The position numbers and the translations under genes were made by a program. This document shows, in pieces, positions 37,272 through 50,200 of a stretch of DNA of 64,000 bases. The notes below the pieces were generated by a model. It was not told the origin of the DNA, searched no databases, and worked only from the letters and a program-made list of their open reading frames with translations. The DNA is from Monosporascus cannonballus (lineage: Eukaryota > Ascomycota > Sordariomycetes > Xylariales). How positions within the stretch are numbered: position 1 is the first letter of the stretch; every line of letters begins with the position of its first letter. Location: positions 124,001 to 188,000 of the forward strand of contig QJNS01000142.1 of NCBI GenBank assembly GCA_004154925.1, read 5' to 3'.

Positions 37272-38960
37272 CGATTTTTCCTCCTCTATAATTTTCGTTC
37301 CGAAAATTAATTCGTAAGTATTTATTCCAAGATATCTTCCTACGTTCGAAAATATGCTAAACCTTTTTCCAAAGTGAAAATCGCATAGCATAACTTACTT
37401 TTGGCCGCTGTTTTATTTAGTCCTTGCTTAATAACGCCTTGTTCTTATTGCGAACGCCGGAAATTTAAATATTAATTGTTCGAGAAAAACTTTTCCCGCT
37501 ATTTTTTATATATTCGTTATCAGCAGGCCAATTGTAACATTTGCGGCCTTAGTCCGGAGCAGTTGTAGAAAATTGCCATTTAACATTGCAAATTCAAAAA
37601 AGAGCTGGAGGCCGCTATAAAGGTTAAAAAGCTGGCCAAAGCCCATACCTGTCGTATCTGGAAACAAAAAAAATGTGGTACGATAAAATGATAAAAGCCG
37701 TATTTTGTGATATCGACAATTTGGAAAAATTAAAGAGGTTGGAACATTAAGAAAAATAGGCCGAACTGGAGGCCGCTAAGACCATAACGGCGGAGGCCGT
37801 ATTTTTTCTTAATTGGTCCAACCTAAAATCCACGGATTGGTCGTTTATCGATTGGGAGATTTTCGACCTTGTCGATTTCGGCGTTATTAGTAAAAATTCT
37901 TTAATAGGCGTTAGGCGCCAATAAGATTTTTGGCGGGTTCCAAGGTATTTTCGGAATCTGGATATTTTTTTCACTTAATTAGGTACTGAGTAAGTCCGTT
38001 CTGTTTTCGCATATCGAAAGTTTTTTCTATTTCGTATGCCTATTCGTTTTTTATTTCTACGTCGTTTTATGCCGTATACACTTTAATTATATCTGTTACT
38101 AATTCGAATAAGGAAATATAAAAAAATAAATAAAATTTAACTTTTGGTAGAAATTCTAATTAATAGTTGTTCTTTGAGATTTTCTTAGCGATTTTATATG
38201 GACCGATATATTTGAAATCAAATTTTTTACTAGGCCGTTTTATTTAAATATTTTTGGTAATAAGGAATATTATTTCCCCTTTTTCGAAAGTTAATCCTTT
38301 TAACCTTTTCTAATTATAATATTTGCTTATTTAATTTTGTACGAATTCCAATTCCGTTTTTATTTCTTAATGTAGTTATCGTAATTGTTTTAACGTAAAG
38401 ATTACTTTAATATTAATTGGATTATCGTTACATACTTTTTTATAAATTTTTAAATTAAAATTAAAATTTACGTTCGCAGGTATTATTTTAATACTTTCGT
38501 AATAATTGATAATATAAGCTAATTATATAATTAATAACTTTTTAATTTATTTATTTTATTTATAATTAATATAATATCGTAAGTAAATTTCCAAGGTTTA
38601 ATTTGTTTATTTTATTTATTTATTCGTTTATAATTTAAATACGTTAAATAATTTGTAATTTAAGCCGATTTATATTATAAGGCCTTATTAAGACTTTAAT
38701 ACAAAAATTAATTCTTTATTTGATATAATTTTTATTAATAATCCGTATATATTGAAAATATATTTAAAAATGATATATGCTAATTATTCGGCGTTTATAT
38801 CCTTATGGTATAGTAAAAAATAAGAAAATTTTGTAAATCGATCGACGATTACGAAAATGCTATCGTAATGTATTCCCGTAACTGGATCCTTTGACATAGG
38901 AAGTTTAATAATGAAATCGAATATAACTAAATATTATAGTCGTTTTGCGACTGGTAATGG

Positions 38961-39173
38961 TTATAATTTTCCATATAGCTTATATCGTCGAGTTTTTGCT
39001 TTGGCGCAAATATCGTATTGCCGTACGATTTTCTGTATTATTAATCTTATTTTAAGAAAGGAATATGTACGTCGAAGTCGCTTTAAGGTCTTATAGATTC
39101 CTGGATATCCGTATAACTGATATTCGTATATTTCTCGTATTAGGTCTTTTTGATACTTTTCTAAAATTTGCAT
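38961..39173 (-). pseudogene. integrase zinc-binding domain remnant (Gypsy B)
   Basis: An open stretch of 70 codons shows the HHCC module of retroviral-type integrase in mutated form: YGYPGIYKTLKRLRRTY (His to Tyr), then YDICAKAKTRRYK where the CxxC pair has lost its first Cys. All losses fit C-to-T or G-to-A changes. Confidence 0.8.
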
Positions 39174-42100
39174 TTTATCCGTTTTTTAGTTTTTTGAAAA
39201 ACTGTTATTATGTTATTAAATCCTTTAATGTATATCATAAGGTATTGCCCGAATTATTGCAATTTGTTATGGGCGTAAATATCCTTTTGTAATAATATTA
39301 AAGATTATATAGTTAACTTTAACCATTTTCTTTTCGAAATTTGGTTATTTGCTTAAAATATTTACTTTGCCGTTTTCTAATTTTTTATTATAGATAATAA
39401 CGAAATCGAAGTTTACCAATTTTTCCGCGTAACGAAATTATCGTTCTATAAATTCCCTGGTCGTGGTAAATCGAGTAAGATTTTGATGATCCGTATAAAC
39501 CTTAATTTGGTATAAGTTTCCCTTTAAGAAATGCCTAAATTCCCGAAATGCCATAATAATGGCCATATATTCCTTATTTGGAATACTATAATTAAGTTGG
39601 GCTTTTTTTAACTTATACGAAAAAAATATAATAAAATATAATTTACTTTAATTATTTCGTTATCCGATTATTACGCTTAACGCGTAATTCGAAATATCGG
39701 TTTTTAGTTTAACAGGACGGTTTAGATCGTATATAATTAATATTAATTTGTTAATAATCGTATCCTTAATAACTTGAAATAATTTTTCTATATCTGGCGT
39801 CTATTTAAATTCCTTTTTTTTTCGTAAAATTCGTTAAGGGTATAGTTATTTTGCTAAAGTTTCGAATAAATTTCCTATAATAATTGGCGAATCCAAAAAA
39901 TACCTGTACCTTTTTGATTATCGTTAATATTTGCCATTTTGTAACCGTAACGAATTTTTTGGGGGTTTATTCTAATATGTCCTAAGATAATAATATATCC
40001 TAAATATTTTATATATATATATATGGAACTAATTCTTTTTTGCGTTAATAAATAACTTTGCGTCCTATAAAACTTAAAAAACCTTATAAACGTATTTTAT
40101 ATATGCTTTTTTTATTTTCAAAAAGATAAAAATGTTGTCGAAATAACAAATAACGAAAATATCGAGAAATTTTCGTAATACGTAATTAATTATTCGCTAA
40201 AACGTTGCTAATACGTTCGTAAGTCTCATTAATATAACCAAATACTTAAATAGTTCGTATTTCGTCCTAAAGGTTATTTTCTATTCGTATTCTTTTTTAA
40301 TCCTGATAAGGTTATATTTATCTTTAAGAATAAATGCAGTAAACCATTTAATTCCGTAAAATCGGTTTTTTATTTTCGTAATTAGGGGTAATAATATTTA
40401 ATCCTTAACTGTAATATCGTTTAGTTATCGATAATTAATTATAAATCGTAATTTCCCGTTTTTTAAGGTACGAAAAATATAAGATATCCCGCCGGTAATT
40501 TTGAAGGTCCAATTTATTTTTTTTATAATTAATCTTTTAGGTATTTTCTGAAAATACGTAATTCGTTTCCGCTAAGATTATAAATAAGGTAAAACTTTGT
40601 TGAAAATCTTTCCTTAAGGATTATCTTATAATTTTATTCGTTATGTTTTAATAATTTCGTATCGAACTCCTTTTTAAAAAGCTATTCGTATTTATGATAT
40701 TATGGTAACATATTGGTCAAATTTTCTGATTTCTTGGGCTGCTATTCTTGTTATTTCAGATCGTTATTTAGTTGCTTTAATTTTGCTTTAATAATAATAA
40801 CGATATATTGTATTTTTTTTTGATACTCGTTTTTTTTATATTTTGTTCTTTTGGGTGGTAAAATATTTGTTATGTTTTTATACTTACATTTATCGCTATT
40901 ATCGATTAAATATTAAGATCTTAATTTCTTTTTTATTAATAAGGAATAAAACGAACTTTATTTGGCCAGTTTTTCCGTTAATCAAAATTCCGTATTAGCA
41001 TATCCATAGTAATCTTAAAATCATATCGTAATTCCCGAATAGAACGATATCGAAATTAACCGTTTAATATCGTCTTTTAATAAAAATCTCGAAATAATTA
41101 ATTTTGCGTATAATTTTTCCGTTATTATAGGCGAATTTCTAACTTTCGGCATTCGTCGCTATATAAGGTTCTAATTTATATCTCTATAGCAATTTGAACT
41201 TATTAATTATATCCGGTATAATGTAATTTCCGCTTAGAGTTTCGTAATCCACCATTACGGTATACCAATATGTTTCAATTCGTATTTTCAAAATAATAAA
41301 GTCGTTAACGTTTTTTATTATCGCGTTTAAAGCCTTTTTTAGGAATTCCCTTTAATTTTTTTAGGTTTCGTTATTTTACAACTTTTTTATAAGTAATTTT
41401 TTTTAACTTTTATTCAAGTTTATCGAACTTTGCTTATATTTTTTCGTTTAACGCGTTAAGCTGTTATATTTATCATTATTACCGGCGTATTATTCCTTTA
41501 AGTCTTATTAATTATTCTTAAATTTTTTATAATTTCTCTCCTTATTAAATAAATTGTTTTTTTATGTTTACGACTGCATTTTATTATGCGTCGTCCTAGC
41601 TGTCGTTTTAAAGATTTTCTATAAATTAACGTATTTTTTTCTTAATAGCCTTTTTTTCGAAAAAATTTATAATAAATGCTAATTAAAAATAAAAGTCCGT
41701 AATAGCTTTTTAATAATGTTTTTTTACCTTACGCTGGATTAACTTTTTTCCGTTTGGTAATTATATTATTTATAGTAATAAAAAGGGTTTTTCTACGGGC
41801 ATTATTTTCTTTTAAGCTAACTTTTTGTTTTGGCCAATTATTAAATATTTTCTAGGGTTATAATTCGAAATTATCGATATTATTGCTTATTATTTTTGTT
41901 ATGCCCGGTACGGTTTGGAAAATCGAATCCCTCCTAATATATACGGGTAATTCGTACGTAAATATGTTATTCCCATTTTGCATAATCGGGATATCCTTAT
42001 CGTCAACAATATATGGCGTGCATTTTGCCGTATCGATTAGGGGTTCCGGGACAGATTTTTTCTATTTAATTCTAGTATTCGCGTAATTATCCTTATAATA

Positions 42101-43218
42101 CTTTTTGTTATGTTCGCGATATTTATTAAGCCAGCTTTTTGGCTTTTTGCATCCCTTGTCGAATTTTTTGTCGTAATAATCCCTATTAGGCCCCTTATCG
42201 TAAATCTAATGCGTATTTGGCTTGGATTATGTTAATAGCTTTACTATCGTTTTCTTAATTATTTCTGGATTATTTTTCCGGTATAAGGGTCCAGTTATCC
42301 TATCGTAGCTTTTTGAGTTTCTTATATTTATAGGCCTTATATCTCATTTTGCCGCAATTAAAGCATTTAATCTAGTTCCAATCTTATTTGTAAATAACGC
42401 CAAGTTCCATAAATCCTGGCGCCGTTCCGTAAGAAATAAGGGGTACGTTTTATTTCTTCCCCTGGTTAGACTTATTATATTCCGAACGTAAAGTATATTA
42501 TCCTTTTTTTATCGTTTTTCAAACTGTCGATTATTAATCTTGATTACTTTTGCACTATACCAGTCCATAATAATTAATTATTCGATCCGAATAATTTCGT
42601 TTTTTATATTATTCTTTAGCCCTTTATAAAATATGTCGATAAGGGCGTTAGCTTTGTCGTTTTCCTATCCTGCTTTAGTCGTAAAATTTTTAAAGGTTAC
42701 GACGTACTTGGATACGGGTTATTTTTATCGGAATTGCAAGAATTATTAAGCCGTTAATCGTTTTTTATCCGGATTACCGAAATTATTACATACTTTGTTT
42801 TTGAAGTTAATATAAGCTAAAAAGATTTTATTAATAAAGTCCTTTTTATTTATTTTTTTTACTTTCTAGGAATTTCTTATAATAAGCTTAAACCAATCAG
42901 CCATATCCTTTATTAGGTATATTTCCACTATTAGGACCATATCCGCTAGGTCGCTAAGGTTTAGGAAGCGAAAGTAAATTCGCGCCTAAATCAAGAAAGT
43001 CTAAGGGTTGCCCTTTTTATCGTAAGATTTTGGCTTTTTAGGCTTTATACGGGCGAAAAAAGGTTAGGCAGGTGGCGTAGCTCTAAGTTATCGAATTTCT
43101 TTTTCCAGCTTCCGAATTCGAACCTAAAGCTGCTGAATAGGGGTTTCTTAAATGCTGGTCGATATTTTGACAGTATTATTCAAAGTTTAACGGTACTATT
43201 AAACAAAAGCTTATAACG

Positions 43219-43610
43219 TATAACGGCTTTGCGGTTTAACTAATTATTAAACCTAAGTCGTACGAGTTTATGTTAGCAGAAATATTATGGGAATTTGAAT
43301 AATAAATATAATAACGTATTATATCTCGTAATATCAAAAATGTTTTAAATAATAATGTTATATTACAAACTAAAGTTATTTAAATTATGGAATTAATAAA
43401 CGTACATATACTTAAACGTTATACCCTTTAGTCCTAGGACTCGTTGGATTCGCTAACGATCCTGGCAATCCAAGATTTGCTGGACTCGCCAGCGATCCTG
43501 GCGATCCAAGATTCGCTGGACTTGCCAGCGATCCTAGCGATCACGTGACTTGGAGCGTCCCCACTTCTGTATGACCGTTTCGGGTTATGCCAAGCAGTTG
43601 GGTCATAACA
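43219..43610 (-). repeat. 5' LTR of Gypsy copy B
   Basis: 392 bp. On the minus strand it begins TGTTATGACCCAACTGC and contains three 35-bp units. The internal sequence directly after it (minus strand CGTTATAAGCTTTTG) contains GTTATAAGC, compatible with a RIP-mutated initiator tRNA-Met anticodon-arm complement. Confidence 0.88.
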
Positions 43611-43615
43611 ATATA

Positions 43616-43940
43616 GTTTAAAAAAGTTTAAGGGTTCGGCTTTTTTAAGGCTTTTTATATGTACGGCAGAAATGTCGACTTTTGAAGTTGACGGCTAAGG
43701 GCTCCCCAGATATAAAAAAACTGCGTACGATCCTCGCCGATCGCCTTTCCGTTAACGAATAATTTCCTATCTATCTTAAGCCTTTAGGCGTTATGGTCCT
43801 TACGGCCTTATAATTTACGAACGGTTCGTAAAACCTAACGGTACGGTTCTTCGGTATCCATGGCGAATAAACTGCGTACGAATAACGGGTGCATAACGTT
43901 GGCGTATTTCTTACGGCGACGGACCGTTCGCAAAAAAGGA
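43616..43940 (-). pseudogene. gag of the small LTR element, N-terminal part
   Basis: The minus-strand frame after the 5' LTR contains KIDRKLFVNGKAIGEDRTQF and YIWGALSRQLQKSTFLPYI, the pattern of the N-terminal half of fungal LTR-element gag proteins (K.D.K.FDG......F.Y....L.G.A...L.P.). Interrupting stops fit RIP of CGA and CAA codons. It continues at 36916 beyond the nested Gypsy. Confidence 0.65.
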
Positions 43941-43952
43941 GATTTCTCAATA
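43940..43952 (-). promoter_or_regulatory. self-complementary primer-binding site
   Basis: The 13 nt immediately inside the 5' LTR (minus strand TATTGAGAAATCT) are perfectly complementary to LTR positions 44002-44014 (minus strand AGATTTCTCAATA), which lie where the transcript would start relative to the TATATATA box. This is the arrangement by which Tf1 of fission yeast primes with its own mRNA 5' end. Confidence 0.68.
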
Positions 43953-44117
43953 TGTAAGGGGCTGCATACGTAATAACTAAGGATATGGGCCATAATAGGT
44001 TTATTGAGAAATCTAGGGAACAGCTAAAAAGATGCGTGGGAGCAGCTAGCTATATATACGGGAGCCACGGGATTAGCGTTACGCTAATCCCTCCACTAGG
44101 GCCCTTGGCCCGTGACA
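43953..44117 (-). repeat. 5' LTR of the gag-only element
   Basis: 165 bp, almost free of RIP changes. On the minus strand, TGTCACGGGCC opens it; an inverted repeat GGGATTAGCGTAACGCTAATCCC, a TATATATA box and a CAATAAACC polyadenylation-like signal follow. It joins the third Gypsy copy at 44118. Confidence 0.85.
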
Positions 44118-46765
44118 ATGTACATCGAAACCGTTCTAAGGTTTTATAGATCTTTAGATATTCATATAGCTAATATTCGTATATATTTCGTACTAGATTT
44201 TTTTTAATATTCTTGTAAAATTTATATCTTGTCCGTTTTTTGATTTTTTGAGAGATTATCGTTATATTATTAAATTTTCTGAAATATATTAAAAGGTACT
44301 GCTAAAATTGTTGCAATTTATTACGGACGTAAATTTTCTTTCATAGTAATATTAAATACTATATGGCTAATTTTAACCAATTTCTTTTCGAAATCTGATT
44401 ACTTATTTAAAGCGTTTACTTTGTCATTCTTTAAATTTTTTTCTTTAAATAAGAAAGAAATCGAAAATCGCTAATTTTTCTGCGTAACGAAATTATCGTT
44501 TTATAAATCTTTTGATCGTAATAAATCGGATAAGATTTTAATAATCCGTATAAACTTTAACCGGATATAAATTTTCTTTTAGAAAATATTTAAACTTTTA
44601 AAATGCTATAATAATGGCCATAAATTCTTTATCTGGAATACCGTAATTAAATTTGACTTTTTTAATTTGTATAAAAAGAATACAATACGGTACAGTTTGC
44701 TTTAATTATTTCGTTATCCGATTATTACGCTTAACGCGTAATCCGAAACGTCGGTATTTAGTTTAAGGGGGCGGTTTAAATTATATATAATTAATATTAA
44801 TTCGTTAATAATTGTATTTTTAATATTTTGAAATACCTTTTTTATATCTAGCGTTTATTTAAATTTCCTTTTTTTTTCGTAAGGTTCGTTCAGGGTATAA
44901 TTATTTTACTAAAATTTCGAATAAATTTCTTATAATAATTGGCGAATCCAAGAAATACTTATATCTTTTTAACCGTGGTTAACGTTTGCCATTTTGTGAT
45001 TATAGCGATTTTTTGGGACTTATTCTAATATATCTTAGAGTAATAATATGTTCCAGATATTTTACTTTTTGCACGTAAAACTGATTTTTTTTTTCCGTTA
45101 ATAAGTACCTTTGCGTTTTATAAAGCTTAAAAAATTTTATAAACGTATTTTGTATGTACTTTTTTTATTTCTGAAAAAATGAGAATATCGTCGAGATAGC
45201 AGACGACAAAAATATCCAGGTATTTTCGTAATATATAATTAATTATCCGTTAAAAAGTTACTAGTATATTCGTAAGCCCCATTAGTATAACTAAGTACTT
45301 AAATATTTCGTATTTCGTCCTAAACGCTGTTTTTTATTCGTATTTTTTTTATTTTAATAAGGTTATATCCGTCTTTAAAATCGAATATTGTAAATTATTT
45401 GGCTCCGTAAAATCAGTTTTTTTATTTCCGTAATAAGGGCGAATAATATTCGATTTTTAATAATGATGTCGTTTAGTTGGCGATAGTTAACCATAAGTCG
45501 CAGTTTTTTATTTTTTTTCGGTACGAAGAATATAAGGTATTCTGTCGATAATTTCGAAAGTCGAAGTTATCCTTTTTGTAACCGACTTTCCAGGTATTTT
45601 CTGAAAATACGTAATTCGTTTTCGCTAAGATTGTAAATAGGGTAAAATTTCGTCGAAGATCCTTTTCTGAGAATTATCTTATGATCTTATTCGTTATATT
45701 CCGGTAATTTCGTATCCAGTTTTTTTCTAAAAAACTATTCGTAAAAAGTAATATTATGGTATTATATTGGTTAAATTTTTTGATTTTCGAGGCTGCTGTT
45801 ATAAGTCGTTATTTAGTTGCTTTAGTTTCGCTTTAATAATAATAACCATACGTCGTATTCTTTTTTGATGCTCGGTTTTTTTCTTATATTTTGTCCCTTT
45901 AAGTAGTAAGGTTTTTATTATATTTTTATATTTGCATTTGTCGTTATTTTCGATCGAATATTAAGATTTTAATTTTCTCTTTTTTTGTCCGCTGATGAGG
46001 TATAAGATAAATTTTACTTAGCTAATCTTTTTTATTAATTAAAATTCCGTACTGGCGTATTTATGGTAATCCTAAGATTATATCGTAATTCCCAAATAAA
46101 ACGATATCGAAATTAATTATCTTGTATCGTTTTTGGATAAAAATTTCGAAATAATTAATTTTATGTATGATTTTTTCGTAGTTGGAGGCGAATTTCTGAC
46201 TCTCGGTATTTTTTGCTATATAAAGTTTTAACTTGTATTTCTATGGTAATTTAAGCTTATTAACCATATTCGGTACAATGTAATTTTCGCCTAAAGCTCC
46301 GTAATTCATTATTACGGTATACTAGTACGTTCCGATTCGTATGTTTAACGTAATAAGGTTATTAACGGTTCTTATCGTTACGTTTAAAGCCCTTTCTGAG
46401 AATTCTTTTTGATTTTTTTGGGTTTCGTTATCTTATAGTTTTTTTATAAGTGAATTTTTTAATTCCTATTAGAGTTTGTCGAGCTTTATTTATGTTTCTG
46501 TATTTAACGCGTTAAGCTGCTGCATTTGTCGTTATTGTCGGCGTATTGTTTCTTTAAGTTATATTAATTATTTTTAGTTTTGCCATATTGTTTTTTTCTT
46601 ATTACGTAATTTGTTTTTTTATATTTTTAACTGTATCCTATTATGCGTTATGCAAATTATCGTTTCAGAATTGGCTTATAAATTAACGTTCTTTTTTTAA
46701 TAACTTTCTTTTTCGTAAGAGTTTGTAATAAATCCTAATTAAAAATGGAGATTTATAATAACGTA

Positions 46766-48620
46766 TTAAATAAGCTCGCGAAATAGATAAGCTCGCGGGA
46801 CACTTTTTAGCACTTTATAACAACAAATTCAAATTAATCAATTATAACGCAATAAATCAATTCAAACTAATCGGATTTTTTATCGCTAGACGTATCTATA
46901 GCTTTTTCACAAGTACGCGCATTATGTTCGGGCTTGTCGCAAACGTTATATTTTCGTTTTTTTGTTTCAATCCTTTTACGACGATTACCTTCAGCTACTG
47001 TTGGCTGTATTTTTTCACCATCTTTTTTCTTTTGGGCCAGAAGAACTTGTCCCTCTTATATAATAAGTGTTCTTTCTTTTTGAAAACGTTTATTTTTGAT
47101 TTTTCGACGTTTGCTTAATATGTAATTCGTTTCGCGCAATTGGGCCGTTTTTCTCCGAAGAAAAGCAATTTCGTACAAAAGTAACAAGTACTTTTCGTTA
47201 AAAAATTAACTGATTTTACCATTTTTGTTAGCGAGTTACCCTAATAATTTTTAATCTTTTTTTGTAAGTAACGTTTTTATTTCGTTATTTTATAGATATT
47301 TTTAGAGGTTTTTGCGAACGGGGAAATAAAATTGGCGAAAGTAAGCGGCGAGACCGTCGGTATAGGTATAATCGGAAAAACGTTTAATTCGGAAAAAACC
47401 TTATTAAGATCGAATAGAACAAATCCAATTTTTGCAAATCCGGATTTGATATTGTCGGACGTTATGGCAGCTTTGAACGCGTCGTAAAACCGGCAAGGAA
47501 ATCTTTTTTCGCGATATGGGTATGGTAACGTCATATTAAATTTTCGATATAAAGCAAATAAGCGCGCTTTAAGACGAAAAAGCAGGATACGTTAAAAGGT
47601 TAAAGTAAATAAGAAAAATGCGCAGGTATGTAAAAGGTAATAATGTTGTTATTCGCGTAATATTTTTCGAATTCGATCAAATGGTAACTTTTGTAGCCGT
47701 CGAGAATAAGTAAACGTTTCGATTTTTTCGTACGCGTCCGTATATTTATTAAAATGTTAAATCTATTTTAGATTTATTTGGTTTATTATTTAATTATTAG
47801 AATTAATATTAACTTTTTAATCGGCTAGTAATAAGTTATCGCAATACCAGAAACTAAAATAAGTTTTTCCTACGAATATAATAAATAACGGCAAAACTTA
47901 ACTTTGCGAATTAACAACTTATAAAACTATAACCTATTTCCGATTACCTTATTACGTTTATTTAGGGTTTTTACGTTTTTCAACGCTTATAATTATTAAA
48001 CTCGATATTATAAGAAGTTTTATTAAAAAAATCGTTTTGTCGAAATTCTAAATATCCTTTTTTGCGATACCGTATTTTGTAATTATAACCCGAATAAATT
48101 CGAACTATTTGCGAAATGTTTATAGATTTTCGTATAAGACCCATTAATAATTGATCTTTCGATTTAAACGCGTTTAGAACTTTTTTTGCCGTCGCATAAA
48201 ATTCGACGCCTATTTAACCTTAACGCGTATTGTAACGCGTTAGGCAAGTAATAAATTTGCCATATTTTAATGTATTAAAGTTAGACAGGAAACGCTTACG
48301 CATTTAGGTTAAGGATTTTTTCGATAATGTATTTTTTTTCGGTCGGCGTCAATTTTCGCAAATGGGAGATAATATCGGCTCGAGCGCATCTGCCGTTAAA
48401 TCGCGCCTCTATGGTAAAATGTAGGACGTCATAAATAGAACTAAATTTTCTATAACTAAGTTTCGAGTTATTCTTTTTAGCTTAAACGGCTAAGTTTATT
48501 CTAAATGCTTTCGTAAATCGTTTTATATTATAGTTGTTAAAAAGTAAATAATTAAAGTTAAATAGTTAGAATATTAAAAAAAGTGTTCCGCGAGCTTATC
48601 TGTCCCGCGAGCTTATCTAG
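46766..48620 (-). mobile_element. complete pogo/Fot-type DNA transposon (1855 bp)
   Basis: The element lies between TA duplications (46764-46765 and 48621-48622). Its terminal inverted repeats are about 45 bp, and each contains GATAAGCTCGCGG twice: right end (inward) CTAGATAAGCTCGCGGGACAGATAAGC..., left end TTAAATAAGCTCGCGAAATAGATAAGC..., differing by C-to-T and G-to-A only. Both ends continue into ACACTTTT. The interior encodes a minus-strand transposase. It is inserted in Gypsy copy C, so it is younger than that copy, and RIP has reached both. Confidence 0.88.
47277..48300 (-). pseudogene. pogo-type DDE transposase, RIP-inactivated
   Basis: Recognisable blocks from N to C: NFDKTIF near 48040 (family FDETGF; first catalytic Asp kept, Glu to Lys), the NRK.VIVLQVVNSQ block near 47930, LLILDGYKSYH near 47700 (second catalytic Asp), YLL.PFNVSCF near 47580 (third catalytic Asp now Asn), and a C-terminal open frame (47277-47534) with AITSDNIKSGFAKIGFVLFD. 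Cut-and-paste transposition is no longer possible. The domain order is that of Tc1/mariner-pogo enzymes of fungi. Confidence 0.82.
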
Positions 48621-50200
48621 TAAGTTAATATTTTGATAGTGTTTTTTTATTATATGCTAGATTAATTTTTTTTTTCGTTTGGTAATTATATTATTATAAT
48701 AATAAAAAGGGTTTTTTTACGAAGATTATTTTTTTTCGAGCCAGGTTTTTATTTCGGCCAGTTATTAAATATTTTCTAGAGCTATAACTCGAAGGTATCG
48801 ATATTATTATTTATCGTTTTTATTATTTTAGGGACGATTTGGAAACTCGATTTTTTTTATAATATATACGGGTAATTCGTTCGTAAATATGCCGTTTTTA
48901 TTTTTCGTAATCGGGATATTTTCGTCGTCGACAATATATAGTATATATTTTGCCGTATCGATTGAGAGTTCCGGGACCGATTTTTTCTGTCCAACCCTAG
49001 TATTCGCGTAATTATTTTCGTAATGTTTTTTGTTGGGTTCGTAATATTTGTTAAGTTAGCTTTATGGCTTTTCGTATTCCTCGTTAGATTTTTCGCTATA
49101 GGGGGCCTGGTATATACTTAGGCCGAATTATGTTAATAGGTTTGCTTTAGTTTTGCTGATTTTCTTTCGATTGTTTTTCGGATATAGGTTTTTAATTATC
49201 CTGATAGATTTTTTTGCGTGCTTTGCATTATACTACTTTATGTCCCATTTTGTTATAATTAAAATATTTGGTTTGGCTTTAGTTTTTTCTATAAGTAATC
49301 CTTAATTCTATGGGTTTTGGTTCCGTGCCGTAAGAAGTATTACTGCGTCGAAAAGCGTTGGTGTTGGCCGTATGTTAAGGGTTGTTGTTATTTTTTCTTT
49401 TAGTATTTTTAATGCGCTAAGCGTATTATCGATTATCGATTTTGATTATTATAGCGATATAATCCGATAAATAGTTAGGCCGATCGATTTTAAAAACCTT
49501 TTTTTATATTTTTTAGGCCGTCGAAGAATGTGGCTATTAATGTTTTTCTCCTTAATTTAGCTTAAATGCTAATTAAACGAACGTATTACTATATTTTGAT
49601 GCCGATTCTTTTTGTTATAATTGCCGGATTTATATTTCGGCTTTTGTTTTTTCGTTTATTATTTCGAAAGTTTTCGTTAATACGTGTTTAAATTGTTCGT
49701 AATTGTTATATATTTGCATTATTTCCGGATTTCGTTTTTCGATTCATGATGTAACGTATTTTTTTATAACGGATTTAAATTAAATAACCGTATTTCTGGT
49801 AAGTTATCCAATTACGAATTTGATTCGTGTAATAAGCGTAATTAGTCGAATAAGAAAATACTCGAAATATATTCGGCATTACGTTAAAAATTTGGTTAAG
49901 GTTCCGTCGAAAAGTTCTGGTTTAAAAGGTTTAAAACTTTTTTCTGATTTTTTTGATAAAGTTTAGCTAGATAACCTGGTTTGTTCGCGAAGGTTTTCCG
50001 ATCTCGGAAGCCTTTTTTTTCTTTAAGCTTTTTATGGGAGGTTTTAAGAGACGTTATAAGGTTATTATTGTTTTTTAAGCTGAATAATGCGTTCGTTTAT
50101 AGCATCCAGACGTTGCAGAACTTTTTCGCGAAAAAGGCGAAATTTTTCTGTTTTTTTTCGGATTTTATTCCAGTATTCAGATTATCAGGAACTTGATAAA

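Larger units (their letters stand above)
36917..43610 (-). mobile_element. Ty3/Gypsy chromovirus-type retrotransposon (copy B), RIP-inactivated
   Basis: This minus-strand copy has LTRs at 43219-43610 (5') and 36917-37271 (3') and target duplication ATATA (36912-36916 and 43611-43615), inserted within the gag of the small LTR element. Domains from right to left: gag (about 43150-42300, from a different gag lineage than copy A), RT whose active-site box reads YFDN (40134-40145, second Asp to Asn by RIP), RNase H (about 39700), zinc-binding integrase (38961-39173), integrase core (about 38900-38300) and a degraded chromodomain (about 38000). Confidence 0.9.
35906..44117 (-). mobile_element. small gag-only LTR retrotransposon with self-priming signature, split by Gypsy B
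   Basis: Two 165-bp LTRs lie at 35906-36070 (3') and 43953-44117 (5'); on the minus strand they read TGTCACGGGCC...CCTTACA. Without the nested Gypsy and one ATATA copy, the interior is only about 1.18 kb and encodes gag alone, so the element is non-autonomous. A purine tract (AGAGGAAAGGG) abuts the 3' LTR. No tRNA-type primer site follows the 5' LTR; instead TATTGAGAAATCT is the exact complement of AGATTTCTCAATA inside the LTR, about 36 nt beyond a TATATATA box. No target duplication is visible (tatac left, aatgt right). Confidence 0.82.
44118..50200 (-). mobile_element. Ty3/Gypsy copy C, inverted internal segment (integrase to gag), RIP-mutated
   Basis: Minus-strand Gypsy sequence parallels copy A from its integrase zinc region (44118, matching A near 21863) to the beginning of gag (about 50196, matching A near 17655). 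No LTR lies at either end of this segment. RT retains YLDD at 45187-45198. The pogo transposon 46766-48620 interrupts it between protease and gag. The following plus-strand piece (50201-51723) supplies just what is missing, so the whole is best read as one plus-strand element whose middle was inverted. Confidence 0.75.

Noticed and set aside
46924..47118. 64-codon plus-strand Phe-rich frame that resembles a membrane protein
   Set aside because: It lies antisense to the 3' end of the pogo transposase; hydrophobicity comes from reversed Lys/Glu-rich AT codons.
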